A stretch of 64,000 nucleotides of DNA, taken from NCBI GenBank assembly GCA_938016265.1, contig CALLWB010000050.1, positions 88,093 through 152,092 on the forward strand, read 5' to 3'. The position numbers and the translations under genes are program-made. The notes below the pieces were generated by a model. That model was given only the letters and a program-made list of their open reading frames with translations. It was not told where the DNA came from and made no database searches. This stretch comes from an uncultured Saprospiraceae bacterium (GTDB taxonomy: Bacteria; Bacteroidota; Bacteroidia; Chitinophagales; Saprospiraceae). Every line of letters begins with the position of its first letter. Position 1 is the stretch's first letter. Below are positions 17,876-27,094 of this stretch, piece by piece.

Positions 17876-19063
17876 TTATTTTATTCGAAGTTTTTGCCCT
17901 CTTCTGATCACATTGTCAGTCAATTGATTCAGCTGTTTGAGTTGATCTACGGAAATCTCATATTTGGTAGCAATTCCCCAAAGCGTTTCGCCCGATTGTA
18001 CGGTGTGAAACTTTCCGGTGGCACTATTCCCTTGTTTGCCAATGCTTGGTTTTTTTGTGCTAGTTTTTGGTGGTTTGGTAGCTCTTTTTTTGGAAGCGAG
18101 TTGCGGGGTGGTTTTGGCTTTTTTCTTGAGTTGAATGACCGCACCGCTTGCTGGTTGCTGCCTAGCAGTGAGTTTATTTTTCTTGAGAAGAGAAGAGAGT
18201 TTTATACCATATCGTTGACTAATGCTATACATGTCTTCGTTGCCATTCACTTTATGCGTCTTCTTATTTCCTCGGAAACCCGCCCTTTTAGGCTGCAGGA
18301 AGACCATATCTTCAGGACGAAGTTTTTTCAAGCGGTTCAGGTCATTGTATTTCAATAATCGGCTTACAGGAATGTTATTTTTTCGAGCAATGGTTTTGTA
18401 GGAATCTCTTTTGCCGGCCTTTACTGTTTTGATACCATTAAAGATAAATATTTTGCCTGTTTCCGCATTTGGACTGCTGGTCGGGGTGGTTGGTTTTGTA
18501 GGAGTGGTCGTTGCTAATGGTGGACTCACTGGATTCATATTGTCCAATCGATAGAGGTTGTTCTCCTCAATGATTCGGATTAGTTTTTCTGGATACGTGG
18601 TGCTTGTGGCGTAGCCCGCTTGTTTTAGACCACGTGCCCACCGCCTGTAATCTGTTTTTTTATATTGGAATAGGAAAGCGTATCTACTATTGTTGTTCAA
18701 AAAATCAGAATGCGCTTTAAATGATTCGTCTGCACTTCCATATTTTCTGAAGCAGGAAGCGATGAGGTTTCCATTTTTATCTCGATCGTCGTCTTTTCTG
18801 TAGACGGTTGCTCCTTGCCATCGGCTACCGCATTTTATGCCGAAGTGATTATTGCCGTTTGTGGCTAGATAGCTGGTGCCGTCGGCAGACTCGAGTATGG
18901 CCTGCGCCATTTTTATACTGGCAGGAACTCCAGCTCTAATCATCTCATCAATTGCAATATCTTGAAACTGACGGATATAACTTTCTCGGTCACGTGCGTC
19001 TGTCTGCACAGCTATAAGCAGGCAGCAGATCCATAATAATTGATTGGCAGCAAGTTTTTTCAT
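17876..19063 (-). CDS. Secreted glucosaminidase (GH73) with three LysM domains
   Basis: The 395-residue protein has a signal peptide (about 1-23). The GH73/FlgJ-like glucosaminidase domain (about 25-170) shows MAQAILESADGTSYLA with the expected catalytic Glu, NNHFGIKC, RKYGSADESFKAHSDFL and RWARGLKQAGYAT. A Thr/Pro linker follows, then three LysM-like units at about 205-265, 268-318 and 348-395 (last: HTVQSGETLWGIATKYEI). It should cleave peptidoglycan glycan strands in the periplasm during growth or division. A larger paralogue lies 1.5 kb upstream (20579-23221). Confidence 0.9.
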   Translation of the reverse strand: MKKLAANQLLWICCLLIAVQTDARDRESYIRQFQDIAIDEMIRAGVPASIKMAQAILESADGTSYLATNGNNHFGIKCGSRWQGATVYRKDDDRDKNGNLIASCFRKYGSADESFKAHSDFLNNNSRYAFLFQYKKTDYRRWARGLKQAGYATSTTYPEKLIRIIEENNLYRLDNMNPVSPPLATTTPTKPTTPTSSPNAETGKIFIFNGIKTVKAGKRDSYKTIARKNNIPVSRLLKYNDLNRLKKLRPEDMVFLQPKRAGFRGNKKTHKVNGNEDMYSISQRYGIKLSSLLKKNKLTARQQPASGAVIQLKKKAKTTPQLASKKRATKPPKTSTKKPSIGKQGNSATGKFHTVQSGETLWGIATKYEISVDQLKQLNQLTDNVIRRGQKLRIK

Positions 19064-19132
19064 GATTACGGTGATTAAGGTGAATTATTCTTAGTAAAAG
19101 ACAAATGATATGCCATCAGGGCAAATTCATGA

Positions 19133-19144
19133 CCGTTATAACGG
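19133..19144. promoter_or_regulatory. Operator-like palindrome CCGTTATAACGG
   Basis: A perfect 12-bp palindrome lies about 70 bases upstream of the GH73/LysM gene start. Its position and symmetry suggest a regulator site; no supporting second copy is seen. Confidence 0.4.
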
Positions 19145-19224
19145 GATTCTGAGGGTTAAATTAGTTAAGGAAATATTAAATATTTACTAATAATAGTTAC
19201 GTTTTTCATACCTCGATTTTCAAA

Positions 19225-20496
19225 TTAAAAGGAAAACAACTCTTGTACTTCTTCGTAATAAGTTGACCATGTCCAGTTCGGCCCATCCCAAGGTGGATCG
19301 TATTGGTAGGTCATTTTTATATTGTAATAGACCATAAAAACCAGTAGTCCAGTTATCAATCTTCCGACCATCGGTTTTTGTTGGAGCAGATTCCCAACTT
19401 TAGCCAAAACAAAACCCAGCGGCAAAGCAAGCAACGCGTAATATTCTACGTAAGACCTTGCTCCAAACGCTCCTCCAAACCACCAAGCCCACCAACTCGC
19501 AAAAATGTAAGTCGCCAGCATTAAAACTAACAATCGAATTCCGCCTTCCATTTTTCTGTTGATCGCCAACCATATCACCCCAAATACTGACACCAATACC
19601 AATGGACTATAAACAAACAGCCCATTCTGAACACTAAACAAAACATTGGCAATCTGCGGGTTATTCCAGTTCGAAAACCCTTGATTTCCATAAGAATACA
19701 AGTAATACTGACCACTCAAATAATACCAATATCCAATTTGAGGCAGTACAACCAAAAAGGCCATTACTGGAAAAAGCAAAAACTTAAAAAAGTGATTTTT
19801 AATAAATTGAAATCTGGCTTTTAGGTCCGAAATGGTATTCACATCATATCCTAAAACCAGGAAAGCAACAATAATATTTGTAGGCCTTATTAAAACAATG
19901 AAGGCGAGAATTATACTAGGAAACAAAAAATCCCGCCAACCAGATCTATCATAAACAATAGGCAATTTGTAAAGTAATGCCGCAAACAAAAAAAACGAAT
20001 AAACATGAGACATTCCCAACTCCCCAACCGAGTAATAATAAAGATTCGTCCCTCCCCAAGTCAACAAGCAGGTAAAAAAAGAGACCCACCCTCCAAAATG
20101 TATCCGCAAAGAACTAAACAACAACCAAAGCCCAACCACCAAATAAAAAAGACCACCAACAATAAACAAACACTGATAAATCAAAGAATAACCATCCTGT
20201 GGATATCCCAACAAAGGAGTTAATGCGTGGGCAATCAAAAAAAATGGAGCCTGCAAAGCTGCCACGCCATAAGTATATCGGGTAGCCGTTTTTTGAGTGC
20301 CAGGAAAATAATCATACCGACCTTTAGATCTTGTTCGAAATCCTTCAAAACCTCCATTCACAAACAGCGCAGGCAAATACAAATAATACCCTTCCGAATC
20401 GGTCATTGTAATTGGATGCATCTGCTTTGCATGGAAATTGAATCCTAGAAATAGAAGCCCACCTAAGAAGGATAATATGATTAATTTTTCTTTCAA
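19225..20496 (-). CDS. Polytopic membrane protein, possibly GT-C glycosyltransferase-like
   Basis: The 423-residue protein begins at TTG (MKEKLIILSFLGGLLFLGF), since no ATG precedes the first membrane helix. About ten hydrophobic segments are visible. The first extracytoplasmic loop contains MTDSEGYYLYLPALF and aromatic residues, a layout seen in GT-C-fold enzymes that use polyprenyl-linked sugars, where an acidic residue sits in the first loop. I cannot name a family with confidence. It lies between two GH73/LysM hydrolases on the same strand, so a cell-envelope glycan role is a reasonable guess. Confidence 0.6.
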   Translation of the reverse strand: MKEKLIILSFLGGLLFLGFNFHAKQMHPITMTDSEGYYLYLPALFVNGGFEGFRTRSKGRYDYFPGTQKTATRYTYGVAALQAPFFLIAHALTPLLGYPQDGYSLIYQCLFIVGGLFYLVVGLWLLFSSLRIHFGGWVSFFTCLLTWGGTNLYYYSVGELGMSHVYSFFLFAALLYKLPIVYDRSGWRDFLFPSIILAFIVLIRPTNIIVAFLVLGYDVNTISDLKARFQFIKNHFFKFLLFPVMAFLVVLPQIGYWYYLSGQYYLYSYGNQGFSNWNNPQIANVLFSVQNGLFVYSPLVLVSVFGVIWLAINRKMEGGIRLLVLMLATYIFASWWAWWFGGAFGARSYVEYYALLALPLGFVLAKVGNLLQQKPMVGRLITGLLVFMVYYNIKMTYQYDPPWDGPNWTWSTYYEEVQELFSF

Positions 20497-20512
20497 ATAG
20501 TAGGTTGGTTTT

Positions 20513-20549
20513 TAAAAAGAGCCGGCCGAAATAAGTACTTCGACCGGCT
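20513..20549 (-). terminator. Intrinsic terminator of the large GH73/LysM gene
   Basis: The minus strand reads AGCCGGTCGAA, a short loop, TTCGGCCGGCT (one G-U pair), then CTTTTT. It begins 30 bases after the stop of the 20579-23221 gene. Confidence 0.9.
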
Positions 20550-20578
20550 ATTCAACTGATTACTAAAGATTCGCGTTC

Positions 20579-23221
20579 CTAGTCGATCAGTAATTCCTGG
20601 CCAACTTTGATATTGTTTGCTTCAATACCATTTCGCACCCGTATGCTTTGGATATCAACATCGTATCGGATGGCAAGACTGTAGAGGGTGTCCCCTACAT
20701 CTACCATATGCCGTCTTCCATAGTTACCTTCATCAACTCGTTGTGAAGCGGAAGCATAATAGTCAGTAGTAGTTGGTGCTGATGCCATTGCAATTGAGCC
20801 ATTGTCGACTCGTTCGGAATAAGTTGGCGCTTGAATTGTGGTTGTGGTTGTCGTTGTTGAACCTACTATCGGCGATGCCTCATAGGAAGGCACCGCTGTA
20901 GTAGTATTTGAAGTAGTGATGTGCTCGTTAGATTCTGTAGTTGCAGGAGTGACATGCTCATTGGATTCTATAACTGTTGGAGCAGTTGTTTCTGCCGTTC
21001 CTGAATATATTGTTTCGTAAATCGATGTATCGTGCTCTTTCGGAATGTTGTTTTCTACTACATCCGTGGTTGTGCTTGTCGCAGATGTCGGATTGGAGTC
21101 TACTGGTTTCGAAGCAGCTGGTTTTTTCCCAAACGGGACTTTTTTAGGCTGCCCATGCTCATCAATCACGATGTAATAATTTTCTTCAGAAACTAGATCT
21201 TCTCCAGTTACCGTAGTTGCTGTATTTGTTGACGCCTCTTCGGTAACTATTGGTGATTCTATTACCGTAGGCTCTTGATAAACTGTAGGCGTCTCCTCAA
21301 TTGTTGGTGCTTCATAAACTGACGTCTCCACAATTGTTGTTGCTTCATAAACTGGCGTCTCCACAATTGATGGTGTTTCATAAACTGGTGTCTCCACAAT
21401 AGCAGGGGCTGAATAAACAGGAGTCTCTACAACCGGAGCAGCAGGCACCTCTCCTGCATGAACAGTCGGCGAAGAATTATAAATCAACACCTTAGGCTCC
21501 TCCACCGCTACTTCTTCAACCGGAATCGAAGGCGCAGGAACTGGTGCTGTGATCACACTTGTACTATTCTCTACTGTATTTGTCTCAGGAATTTCCACAA
21601 TTGCAGACGCTTCCGGGACAGCCACAACAGGCGTTTCAACAACAATATTACTAGGAGCAGGAACTGCTTCTATTGACGTATTGGGCATAACTGGTTGTTG
21701 AACAGCAGGGCGCTTAGGTGCCTCGACTTGAGTGATCACTTCTGGCGCTTTTACCGTTTCTTTTTTGATTTCTGTAGTGCTGGCAGGAACTTCTGGAATT
21801 TGATCGGCTGGCAACTCTTTGGCTGTTTTTGTAGTTACCGCATCGTAAATTCTATTCTTGTCATTTTTTCTAGCGTCTTTAGATTTGTTTCTACCAGATT
21901 TGCTAAGTGTTGGTTTTTTAGGTTTTGGTTGTGGCTTAGGCTTAAACTTGTCGGTGATACTTGCTAAAGGGTTTCCTTTTGCTTCTGGCTTAGGCTCTTC
22001 TGCTTTCGGGTATTTCTTTGGTTTTTCTTCTACTGTTGGTTTTGCCGGTTTAGCTGGTTTTTCTGTTTCTATTTTTATTGGTTGAGTGACTCTTGTACCC
22101 TGTCTAAGGTCCGGTTTACGAGTGGTTTTTCCGCTAAGGTAAATTTTCTCTCCTACAGCAGGTTCCTCGGTCGTAGTCAATAAATTTCGTTGCTTTAAAT
22201 TCTCCAATTTGATACCATACAACTGTGCAATAACATACATGTTATCCTCTTCTTTCACTCGGTGGAAAGTTCTGGGCTCGCTGTATTTTCCTCGCTTTGG
22301 CTGAAGGTAGATATACTGATTGGTGACCAGTTCGTCTCCTTGTTTCAGGTCATTAAATTTTAATATTTTTGCTAGTGGAACATTATGTCGAGCGGCAAGA
22401 TCTGAAGGTGTATCTCCATCCTTTGCGGACACCACTTTTACATCATTTACCTTAAAAACACCAGATTGGTATCCCTTAGGAAAACTAGGTCCGACGTGGG
22501 CAATTTCTGGCATGACCTCCTCTTCTACAGATACTGTAGGCAAGGGCTCTTCGATGGTCTCTATGATTCTTGGTTCTTCCACGATTACTGGAGGAGGAGG
22601 AGCTGGTGCTGGCGTGGGTGGTGGTGCTGGAGCCGCGACAGCAACTGGCTGCTTGTTGGTCATGTAATCATACTGGTGAAGATTGTTTTCCTCCACTACC
22701 CGAATGAGTTTGTCAGCATAAACAGGGTTCGTTGCATACCCTGCTGTCTTCAGACCACGTGCCCAACTGATGTAATCTTCCTTCGGAAAATTAAAAAGGA
22801 AGGCGTATCGTTGTTTGCCCATTAGAAACTCGGTATGGTTTACATAAGATTCATAAGCAGACGAATACACCCGAAAGCAGGATCGGATCAGGTTTCCCTT
22901 CTTATCCCGATCATCATCTTTTAAGTAATATTCTCCACCATACCAATCTCCGTGGCATTTGATACCAAAGTGATTGTTGGCATAGCGAGCTAATTCGCTG
23001 TTTCCATAACTGGACTCCAGGATTCCCTGTGCTAGTGTAATACTTGCAGGGATGCCACTACGGTCCATCTCGTCGATGGCCATGTTCTTGTAGGTTTCGA
23101 TGTATTGATCTACAGTCATTTTAATTTGTGCCGAAGCAAAATTGAATGAAAATAGAACAATGAGGCATAAAGCCAACAGCTTCGTGCTTAAGAAATAAAC
23201 GTGTTTTTTCGATAAATGCAT
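20579..23221 (-). CDS. Large GH73 glucosaminidase with LysM domains and a long Pro/Thr/Val/Glu-rich linker
   Basis: The 880-residue protein has a signal peptide (about 1-32). The GH73 domain (about 38-188) is clearly paralogous to the neighbouring 395-residue enzyme (ILESSYGNSELA, NNHFGIKCHG, ARGLKTAGYAT). Two LysM-like units follow at about 258-312 and 318-366, and a terminal LysM (MVDVGDTLYSLAIRYDVDI) occupies about 834-879. Between them lies over 450 residues of low-complexity linker, including tandem copies of a roughly 10-residue motif, IVETPVYExP. The linker may span the periplasm or carry glycans. It is terminated by a strong hairpin. Confidence 0.88.
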   Translation of the reverse strand: MHLSKKHVYFLSTKLLALCLIVLFSFNFASAQIKMTVDQYIETYKNMAIDEMDRSGIPASITLAQGILESSYGNSELARYANNHFGIKCHGDWYGGEYYLKDDDRDKKGNLIRSCFRVYSSAYESYVNHTEFLMGKQRYAFLFNFPKEDYISWARGLKTAGYATNPVYADKLIRVVEENNLHQYDYMTNKQPVAVAAPAPPPTPAPAPPPPVIVEEPRIIETIEEPLPTVSVEEEVMPEIAHVGPSFPKGYQSGVFKVNDVKVVSAKDGDTPSDLAARHNVPLAKILKFNDLKQGDELVTNQYIYLQPKRGKYSEPRTFHRVKEEDNMYVIAQLYGIKLENLKQRNLLTTTEEPAVGEKIYLSGKTTRKPDLRQGTRVTQPIKIETEKPAKPAKPTVEEKPKKYPKAEEPKPEAKGNPLASITDKFKPKPQPKPKKPTLSKSGRNKSKDARKNDKNRIYDAVTTKTAKELPADQIPEVPASTTEIKKETVKAPEVITQVEAPKRPAVQQPVMPNTSIEAVPAPSNIVVETPVVAVPEASAIVEIPETNTVENSTSVITAPVPAPSIPVEEVAVEEPKVLIYNSSPTVHAGEVPAAPVVETPVYSAPAIVETPVYETPSIVETPVYEATTIVETSVYEAPTIEETPTVYQEPTVIESPIVTEEASTNTATTVTGEDLVSEENYYIVIDEHGQPKKVPFGKKPAASKPVDSNPTSATSTTTDVVENNIPKEHDTSIYETIYSGTAETTAPTVIESNEHVTPATTESNEHITTSNTTTAVPSYEASPIVGSTTTTTTTIQAPTYSERVDNGSIAMASAPTTTDYYASASQRVDEGNYGRRHMVDVGDTLYSLAIRYDVDIQSIRVRNGIEANNIKVGQELLID

Positions 23222-23284
23222 ACTAATAGAATTTCATCTTCGGCTATGAAGCTTGCGCACTTCATAACACTTTAATAAAACACA

Positions 23285-23304
23285 GGGGGCAGTAAACTGC
23301 CCCC
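23285..23304 (-). terminator. Hairpin terminator of the O-methyltransferase gene
   Basis: A perfect 9-bp stem (GGGGGCAGT / ACTGCCCCC) with a two-base loop is followed on the minus strand by TGTGTTTTATT. It lies between the O-methyltransferase stop and the GH73/LysM start. Confidence 0.75.
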
Positions 23305-23412
23305 TATGGAACAACATTATTAGATGAATTGTATGCACGACGGGGTTGGATGCCCAGTCATGAATTGTTCTTTACTCTTTAACTCTGATTAAGTTGCGGT
23401 GATTGCGGTCCG

Positions 23413-24060
23413 CTATCTTACTCTTCTTGCGAGAAGCAATCCGTCCCTAACAGGAAGGAGAACATTCTCTACCCGATCGTCTTCCTGCACTTTTTTATTG
23501 AATGCAATCATACTTTCAGTCTCTTTATCTTTTCGTTTTTCAAGTACTTTCCCACTCCAAAGCACATTATCTGTAAGGATAAATCCTCCAATGTTTACTT
23601 TGTCAATGACCAGATCGTAATAAACTGCACTGGCAACTTTTTTGGCATCAATAAAAACAAGGTCGAACATCATATCTAACGTTGGGATAATTTCCACAGC
23701 GTCTCCGATATGTAAATGAATCTGCTCCTTTTGAGGACATTCATCAAAATAACGTTGAGTGACAGATTCTAGTTCTTCGTTGATTTCAATTGTGTGCAAT
23801 TGTCCGTTATCTCTTAGGCCTTTTGCCAGACAGATAGCTGAATAACCGGTAAAAGTACCGATCTCAAGGACATTGTTTGGGAGTATCATGTAACTAATCA
23901 TGCTTAGAATTTGGCCCTGCAGATGACCTGCTACCATTCTTGGATGAAGTTGTTTTAAGTAGGTGTCCCTTTCTAAACGCATTAACAGTTCACTAGGAGC
24001 TGTTGTATGTTTTTCTGCGTAAGAACTAACCTCTTTTGAAACACTGTTAAATTCATCCAT
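23413..24060 (-). CDS. Class I SAM-dependent O-methyltransferase (COMT-like)
   Basis: Starting at the ATG of MDEFNSVSKEV (215 residues; a GTG two codons earlier is possible), the protein shows SAM motif I VLEIGTFTGYSAICLA. The acidic residue binding the SAM ribose is in LHTIEINEEL, and the motifs FDLVFIDAKK and GGFILTDNVLWSGKV follow, as in the bacterial O-methyltransferase family 3 (catechol/caffeoyl-CoA type). The substrate is unknown, probably a small catechol or a secondary metabolite. It is a single-gene unit. Confidence 0.9.
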   Translation of the reverse strand: MDEFNSVSKEVSSYAEKHTTAPSELLMRLERDTYLKQLHPRMVAGHLQGQILSMISYMILPNNVLEIGTFTGYSAICLAKGLRDNGQLHTIEINEELESVTQRYFDECPQKEQIHLHIGDAVEIIPTLDMMFDLVFIDAKKVASAVYYDLVIDKVNIGGFILTDNVLWSGKVLEKRKDKETESMIAFNKKVQEDDRVENVLLPVRDGLLLARRVR

Positions 24061-24391
24061 CTTCACATAATCAGACCACCAAAGTACATAATCTTTTTTT
24101 CTGATAAAAGTGGTGTACTAGTGGTTTATTAACATTTGTTAAAATTTGAAATTGTTAATAACTTTTGGACTCCCAATAAATTTTTGATGTAAATCAACGA
24201 CTTATAAATGTGCAATAATATAACTTATCGTAAATTACATGTTAGTAACTTATCCACGTTTTACCCAAAAAAAAATTCCATGTAAAAGTATAATAGAAGT
24301 AAAATAACAAAATGCGCTAATAACCAGCCACTTACATCCAAAAAAACGTGATTTTCAGTCGATTTTGCTAGGTTTTGGAGTGCTTTTTTTC
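24061..24391. other. Intergenic region upstream of the O-methyltransferase gene
   Basis: This 331-base AT-rich stretch has no gene. It holds a 9-base direct repeat TAACTTATC at 24221-24229 and 24246-24254, 25 bases apart. The second copy runs into TTATCCACG, one base from the DnaA-box consensus, but one such box does not make an origin. Confidence 0.4.
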
Positions 24392-25273
24392 TTATTTCTC
24401 CATTTTTCTTCGAAGGACCGGATGGATAAAAACTGCTAAAATTATGATCGCTGCCCCCATATAAAATGCAGGATTCATTTCCTTATGTTCCTGAAAAAAG
24501 AACCATGCCATTAGTATCCCATAAACGGGTTCCAGATTGATCGTAAGTGTGCTAGTAAAAGCGGAAAGGTGCTTTAATGCTTGTAATGATAATACATAGG
24601 CTAACGTAGTACATAGCAGCGACAACAAAATCAAGTATTGCCAATCCATCAGCGTCGGCCAAAAAGTGCTATTTCCTAGCCAGGACCAATAAAACGGTAA
24701 TATAGGTGTCAAAAAGACGAATCCCGCTCCCAATTCGACAAAGGTCATTGTCATCGGTTTGGTATCGGCGACCATTTGTTTATTCAAAACGGCGAACGTA
24801 GCAGCCAGCAAGGCAGAAAGCAAGCCCATGATTATTCCCGTAAGGTAATCCCCTCCACTAAATCTAAAAATCATATACATGCCTGGAATGACCATCAATC
24901 CTAGCAGTAACTCATACCACTTAAACGGCTGTCGAAGGAGCAAGGGCTCAATAATCGACGTAAAAAAACTAGCCGTAGCCAAGCAACTCAAGGCAACTGA
25001 AACATTGGAATACTTGATCGCACCGTAAAAGGTAACCCAGTGCATCGCCACTATCACCCCAATGCCAGAAAGCGCCAACACCTTGCGAAAGGACAATTGT
25101 CGCAAATCCCTCAAAATACCAGGCAACAACACCAAACTAATACAAGTAATCAATAATCGCCACCAGACTAACGAGATCTCCGACAACTGAATGAGTTTAC
25201 CCAATATGGCAGTAAACCCAAACAAAAAAACAGCGATGTGCAGTTGGAGATATGACTTTTTTACAGGATCCAA
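24392..25273 (-). CDS. EamA/DMT-family transporter
   Basis: The 293-residue protein has about ten membrane helices arranged as two EamA repeats (about 8-135 and 147-285), with the typical LVWWRLLITCISLVLL, LATASFFTSIIEPLLL and LEPVYGILMAWFFFQE segments. It starts at TTG; the codon three upstream of it is a stop (TAA), so no upstream ATG is available. The DMT superfamily exports or imports metabolites such as amino acids, but the substrate cannot be read here. Confidence 0.88.
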   Translation of the reverse strand: MDPVKKSYLQLHIAVFLFGFTAILGKLIQLSEISLVWWRLLITCISLVLLPGILRDLRQLSFRKVLALSGIGVIVAMHWVTFYGAIKYSNVSVALSCLATASFFTSIIEPLLLRQPFKWYELLLGLMVIPGMYMIFRFSGGDYLTGIIMGLLSALLAATFAVLNKQMVADTKPMTMTFVELGAGFVFLTPILPFYWSWLGNSTFWPTLMDWQYLILLSLLCTTLAYVLSLQALKHLSAFTSTLTINLEPVYGILMAWFFFQEHKEMNPAFYMGAAIIILAVFIHPVLRRKMEK

Positions 25274-25341
25274 GGAGATGCTTTATTCAAATTGTTTAAT
25301 AGTTGACCTATAAAAGAGTCAATGAATTTATAGTTTTTCGT

Positions 25342-25349
25342 TATCTTTG
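25342..25349 (+). promoter_or_regulatory. Predicted -7 box (TATCTTTG) of the peroxiredoxin gene
   Basis: An exact TAnnTTTG match lies 25 bases before the ATG at 25375. The -33 element is not clear. Confidence 0.55.
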
Positions 25350-25374
25350 ATCTAACTTAATAAACACTATAAAT

Positions 25375-25845
25375 ATGTCAGTAAATGTAGGCGAAAAAGC
25401 GCCGGATTTCAAACTTTATAATACAGAAAAAAAAGAAGTTTCGCTTAGCGATTTTCAAGGCAAAAATGTGGTTGTCCTTTTCTTCCCTCTCGCCTTTACA
25501 GGTGTGTGCACTACCGAACTATGCACGATGAGAGACGATATCAGCAATTACCAAGACCTAAATGCAGAGATTTTAGCGATCTCCGTAGACAGTCTCTTTG
25601 TGCTTGAACGTTTTAAAGCAGACCAAAATTTAAATTTCCCGTTGCTTTCTGATTTCAACAAAGTTGCCGCTACTTCTTATGGTGCGTTGTACGAAGATTT
25701 TGTACTGGGAATGAAGCATGTAGCCAAACGATCCGCTTTTGTAGTAGACAAAGAAGGAACGATCAAATATGCAGAAGTTTTAGAGAGTGCAGGAGATTTA
25801 CCAAACTTTTCTGCAATTAAGGAAACTTTATCGGCATTAAATTAG
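25375..25845 (+). CDS. Peroxiredoxin (AhpC/TSA family)
   Basis: The 156-residue protein has the thioredoxin-fold peroxidatic motif [15 protein letters not shown], with C45 as peroxidatic cysteine and C50 close behind, and R118 in [11 protein letters not shown] near the expected catalytic Arg region. PLAFTGVC resembles AhpE-like and Prx5/BCP-type enzymes rather than typical 2-Cys AhpC. It reduces hydroperoxides in the cytoplasm. It is followed by a terminator-like hairpin and then by clpS. Confidence 0.92.
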   Translation: MSVNVGEKAPDFKLYNTEKKEVSLSDFQGKNVVVLFFPLAFTGVCTTELCTMRDDISNYQDLNAEILAISVDSLFVLERFKADQNLNFPLLSDFNKVAATSYGALYEDFVLGMKHVAKRSAFVVDKEGTIKYAEVLESAGDLPNFSAIKETLSALN

Positions 25846-25854
25846 TTTTACAAT

Positions 25855-25893
25855 ATAGGCTAAGTGTCTTCTTAGTCTATTTTGAGTCAAAAT
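25855..25893 (+). terminator. Terminator-like hairpin after the peroxiredoxin gene, overlapping a palindrome
   Basis: ATAGGCTAAG pairs with CTTAGTCTAT (one G-U pair) around six bases, followed by TTTT. The T-run forms part of a 15-base perfect palindrome ATTTTGAGTCAAAAT (25879-25893) lying 51 bases before clpS, which could instead be an operator. Confidence 0.55.
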
Positions 25894-25944
25894 AATAGGT
25901 ATATTCCAGCGAACAGAGCTTAGCTCCTTTTAATTATCATTTCT

Positions 25945-26247
25945 ATGTTTTTCAATTCCGATGTCCTCGAAAAAGAAGAGGTATTAGTAGCCGAAGAAGA
26001 ATTAGATGAGGTTAGTAATCAGTTTCAATTAATTGTTTGGAATGATGATGTCAATACCTTTGATTGGGTAATTAAATCCTTCATAGAGATTTGCGGACAC
26101 TCTTCCCAACAAGCAGAACAATGTTCCTTACTAGTTCACTTCAAAGGGAAAGCCATCGTAAAAACTGGTGCAAAAACAGAACTCCGTCCAATGAGAGAAG
26201 GACTAATTGATCGCGGCATCAATGCCACTATGGAATCCGTCGACTAA
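25945..26247 (+). CDS. clpS: ATP-dependent Clp protease adaptor ClpS
   Basis: The 100-residue protein has an acidic N-terminal extension and then the ClpS core: LIVWNDDVNTFDWVIKSF, a helix with CGHSSQQAEQCSLLVHFKGKAIVKTG, and the closing strand. The DDxNTF loop and the following helix residues form the pocket for N-terminal Phe, Leu, Trp or Tyr. It delivers N-degron substrates to ClpA/ClpC. Next to it is aat, the enzyme that creates such N-degrons, so the pair forms the bacterial N-end rule module. Confidence 0.95.
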   Translation: MFFNSDVLEKEEVLVAEEELDEVSNQFQLIVWNDDVNTFDWVIKSFIEICGHSSQQAEQCSLLVHFKGKAIVKTGAKTELRPMREGLIDRGINATMESVD

Positions 26248-26271
26248 AATAAACAAGTAATCATACTAAGC

Positions 26272-26305
26272 AACTTCCTGATTTTACTAAATCAGGAAGT
26301 TTTTT
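26272..26305 (+). terminator. Strong intrinsic terminator or attenuator between clpS and aat
   Basis: A perfect 13-bp stem (AACTTCCTGATTT / AAATCAGGAAGTT) with a four-base loop is followed by five T residues. It lies 25 bases after clpS and only 46 bases before the preferred aat start. Confidence 0.9.
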
Positions 26306-26351
26306 ATTGGCCGTTAGTATGAATTCACCTCCAATCCTATTAACTTTCAGC

Positions 26352-27050
26352 ATGCCGGTATTCCTGCTCAGTGATGATGATTTAGTGTTTCCCGACCCGT
26401 CTTTAGCCCGAGAAGATGGCATCCTTGCGATTGGCGGTGATCTGACCGCAAAACGCCTCCTACTTGCTTACCAAATGGGCATTTTCCCTTGGTACAATGA
26501 AGGAGAGCCCATCATTTGGTGGTCTCCAGATCCCAGATTTGTCGTTTTCCCAGACAAAATACGCGTCACTAAATCGCTAAGACAAGTGCTCAGAAATGGC
26601 AATTTTGAAGTTACCTATGACACCGAATTCAGAAAAGTAATCACTGCCTGTCAGCAAAATGACCGAGGTCGCGGACACGGCACCTGGATCACCACAGATA
26701 TGCTGGAAGCCTATTGCCAATTGCACGATGAAGGCTACGCCCACTCCACAGAAGTCTGGAAAGACGGCCAACTGGTAGGCGGGCTATATGGAATTTCTCT
26801 AGGAAAATGCTTCTTCGGAGAATCGATGTTTTTCAAGGTAAGCAACGCTTCAAAAGTCGCTTTTGTCAGTTTGGCAAAAAATCTGGAAGCCCTGGGTTTT
26901 TGGATGATCGACTGCCAACAGGAGACGGGTCACTTGCAGCGACTCGGCGCCGAGTGCCTTCCCCGACTGCAATTTCAAGAGATTTTAAGGCGCAATACCA
27001 AGGAGCAAACCATTGTTGGTAAATGGACGGATCTTTTTTCTGTTGATTAG
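26352..27050 (+). CDS. aat: Leucyl/phenylalanyl-tRNA--protein transferase
   Basis: The start at MPVFLLSDDDLVFPDP (232 residues) matches the usual N-terminus; an upstream ATG at 26319 would add 11 residues. Aat signatures include LAIGGDL, GIFPWY, IIWWSPDPR, HGTWIT, AYCQLHDEGYAHSTEVW, LVGGLYGISLG and FFGESMF. The enzyme moves Leu or Phe from charged tRNA to N-terminal Lys/Arg of proteins, tagging them for ClpS. Only a short leader separates it from the terminator behind clpS, so expression may depend on read-through. Confidence 0.95.
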   Translation: MPVFLLSDDDLVFPDPSLAREDGILAIGGDLTAKRLLLAYQMGIFPWYNEGEPIIWWSPDPRFVVFPDKIRVTKSLRQVLRNGNFEVTYDTEFRKVITACQQNDRGRGHGTWITTDMLEAYCQLHDEGYAHSTEVWKDGQLVGGLYGISLGKCFFGESMFFKVSNASKVAFVSLAKNLEALGFWMIDCQQETGHLQRLGAECLPRLQFQEILRRNTKEQTIVGKWTDLFSVD

Positions 27051-27094
27051 AGGACACGTTTTGGGTTAGCAAAATGAGTCCCCCTTCTAAAAAC

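Noticed and set aside
24250..24258. TTATCCACG, one base from a DnaA box, in an AT-rich gap
   Set aside because: Only one box, no cluster, and no dnaA, dnaN or other origin-type neighbours.
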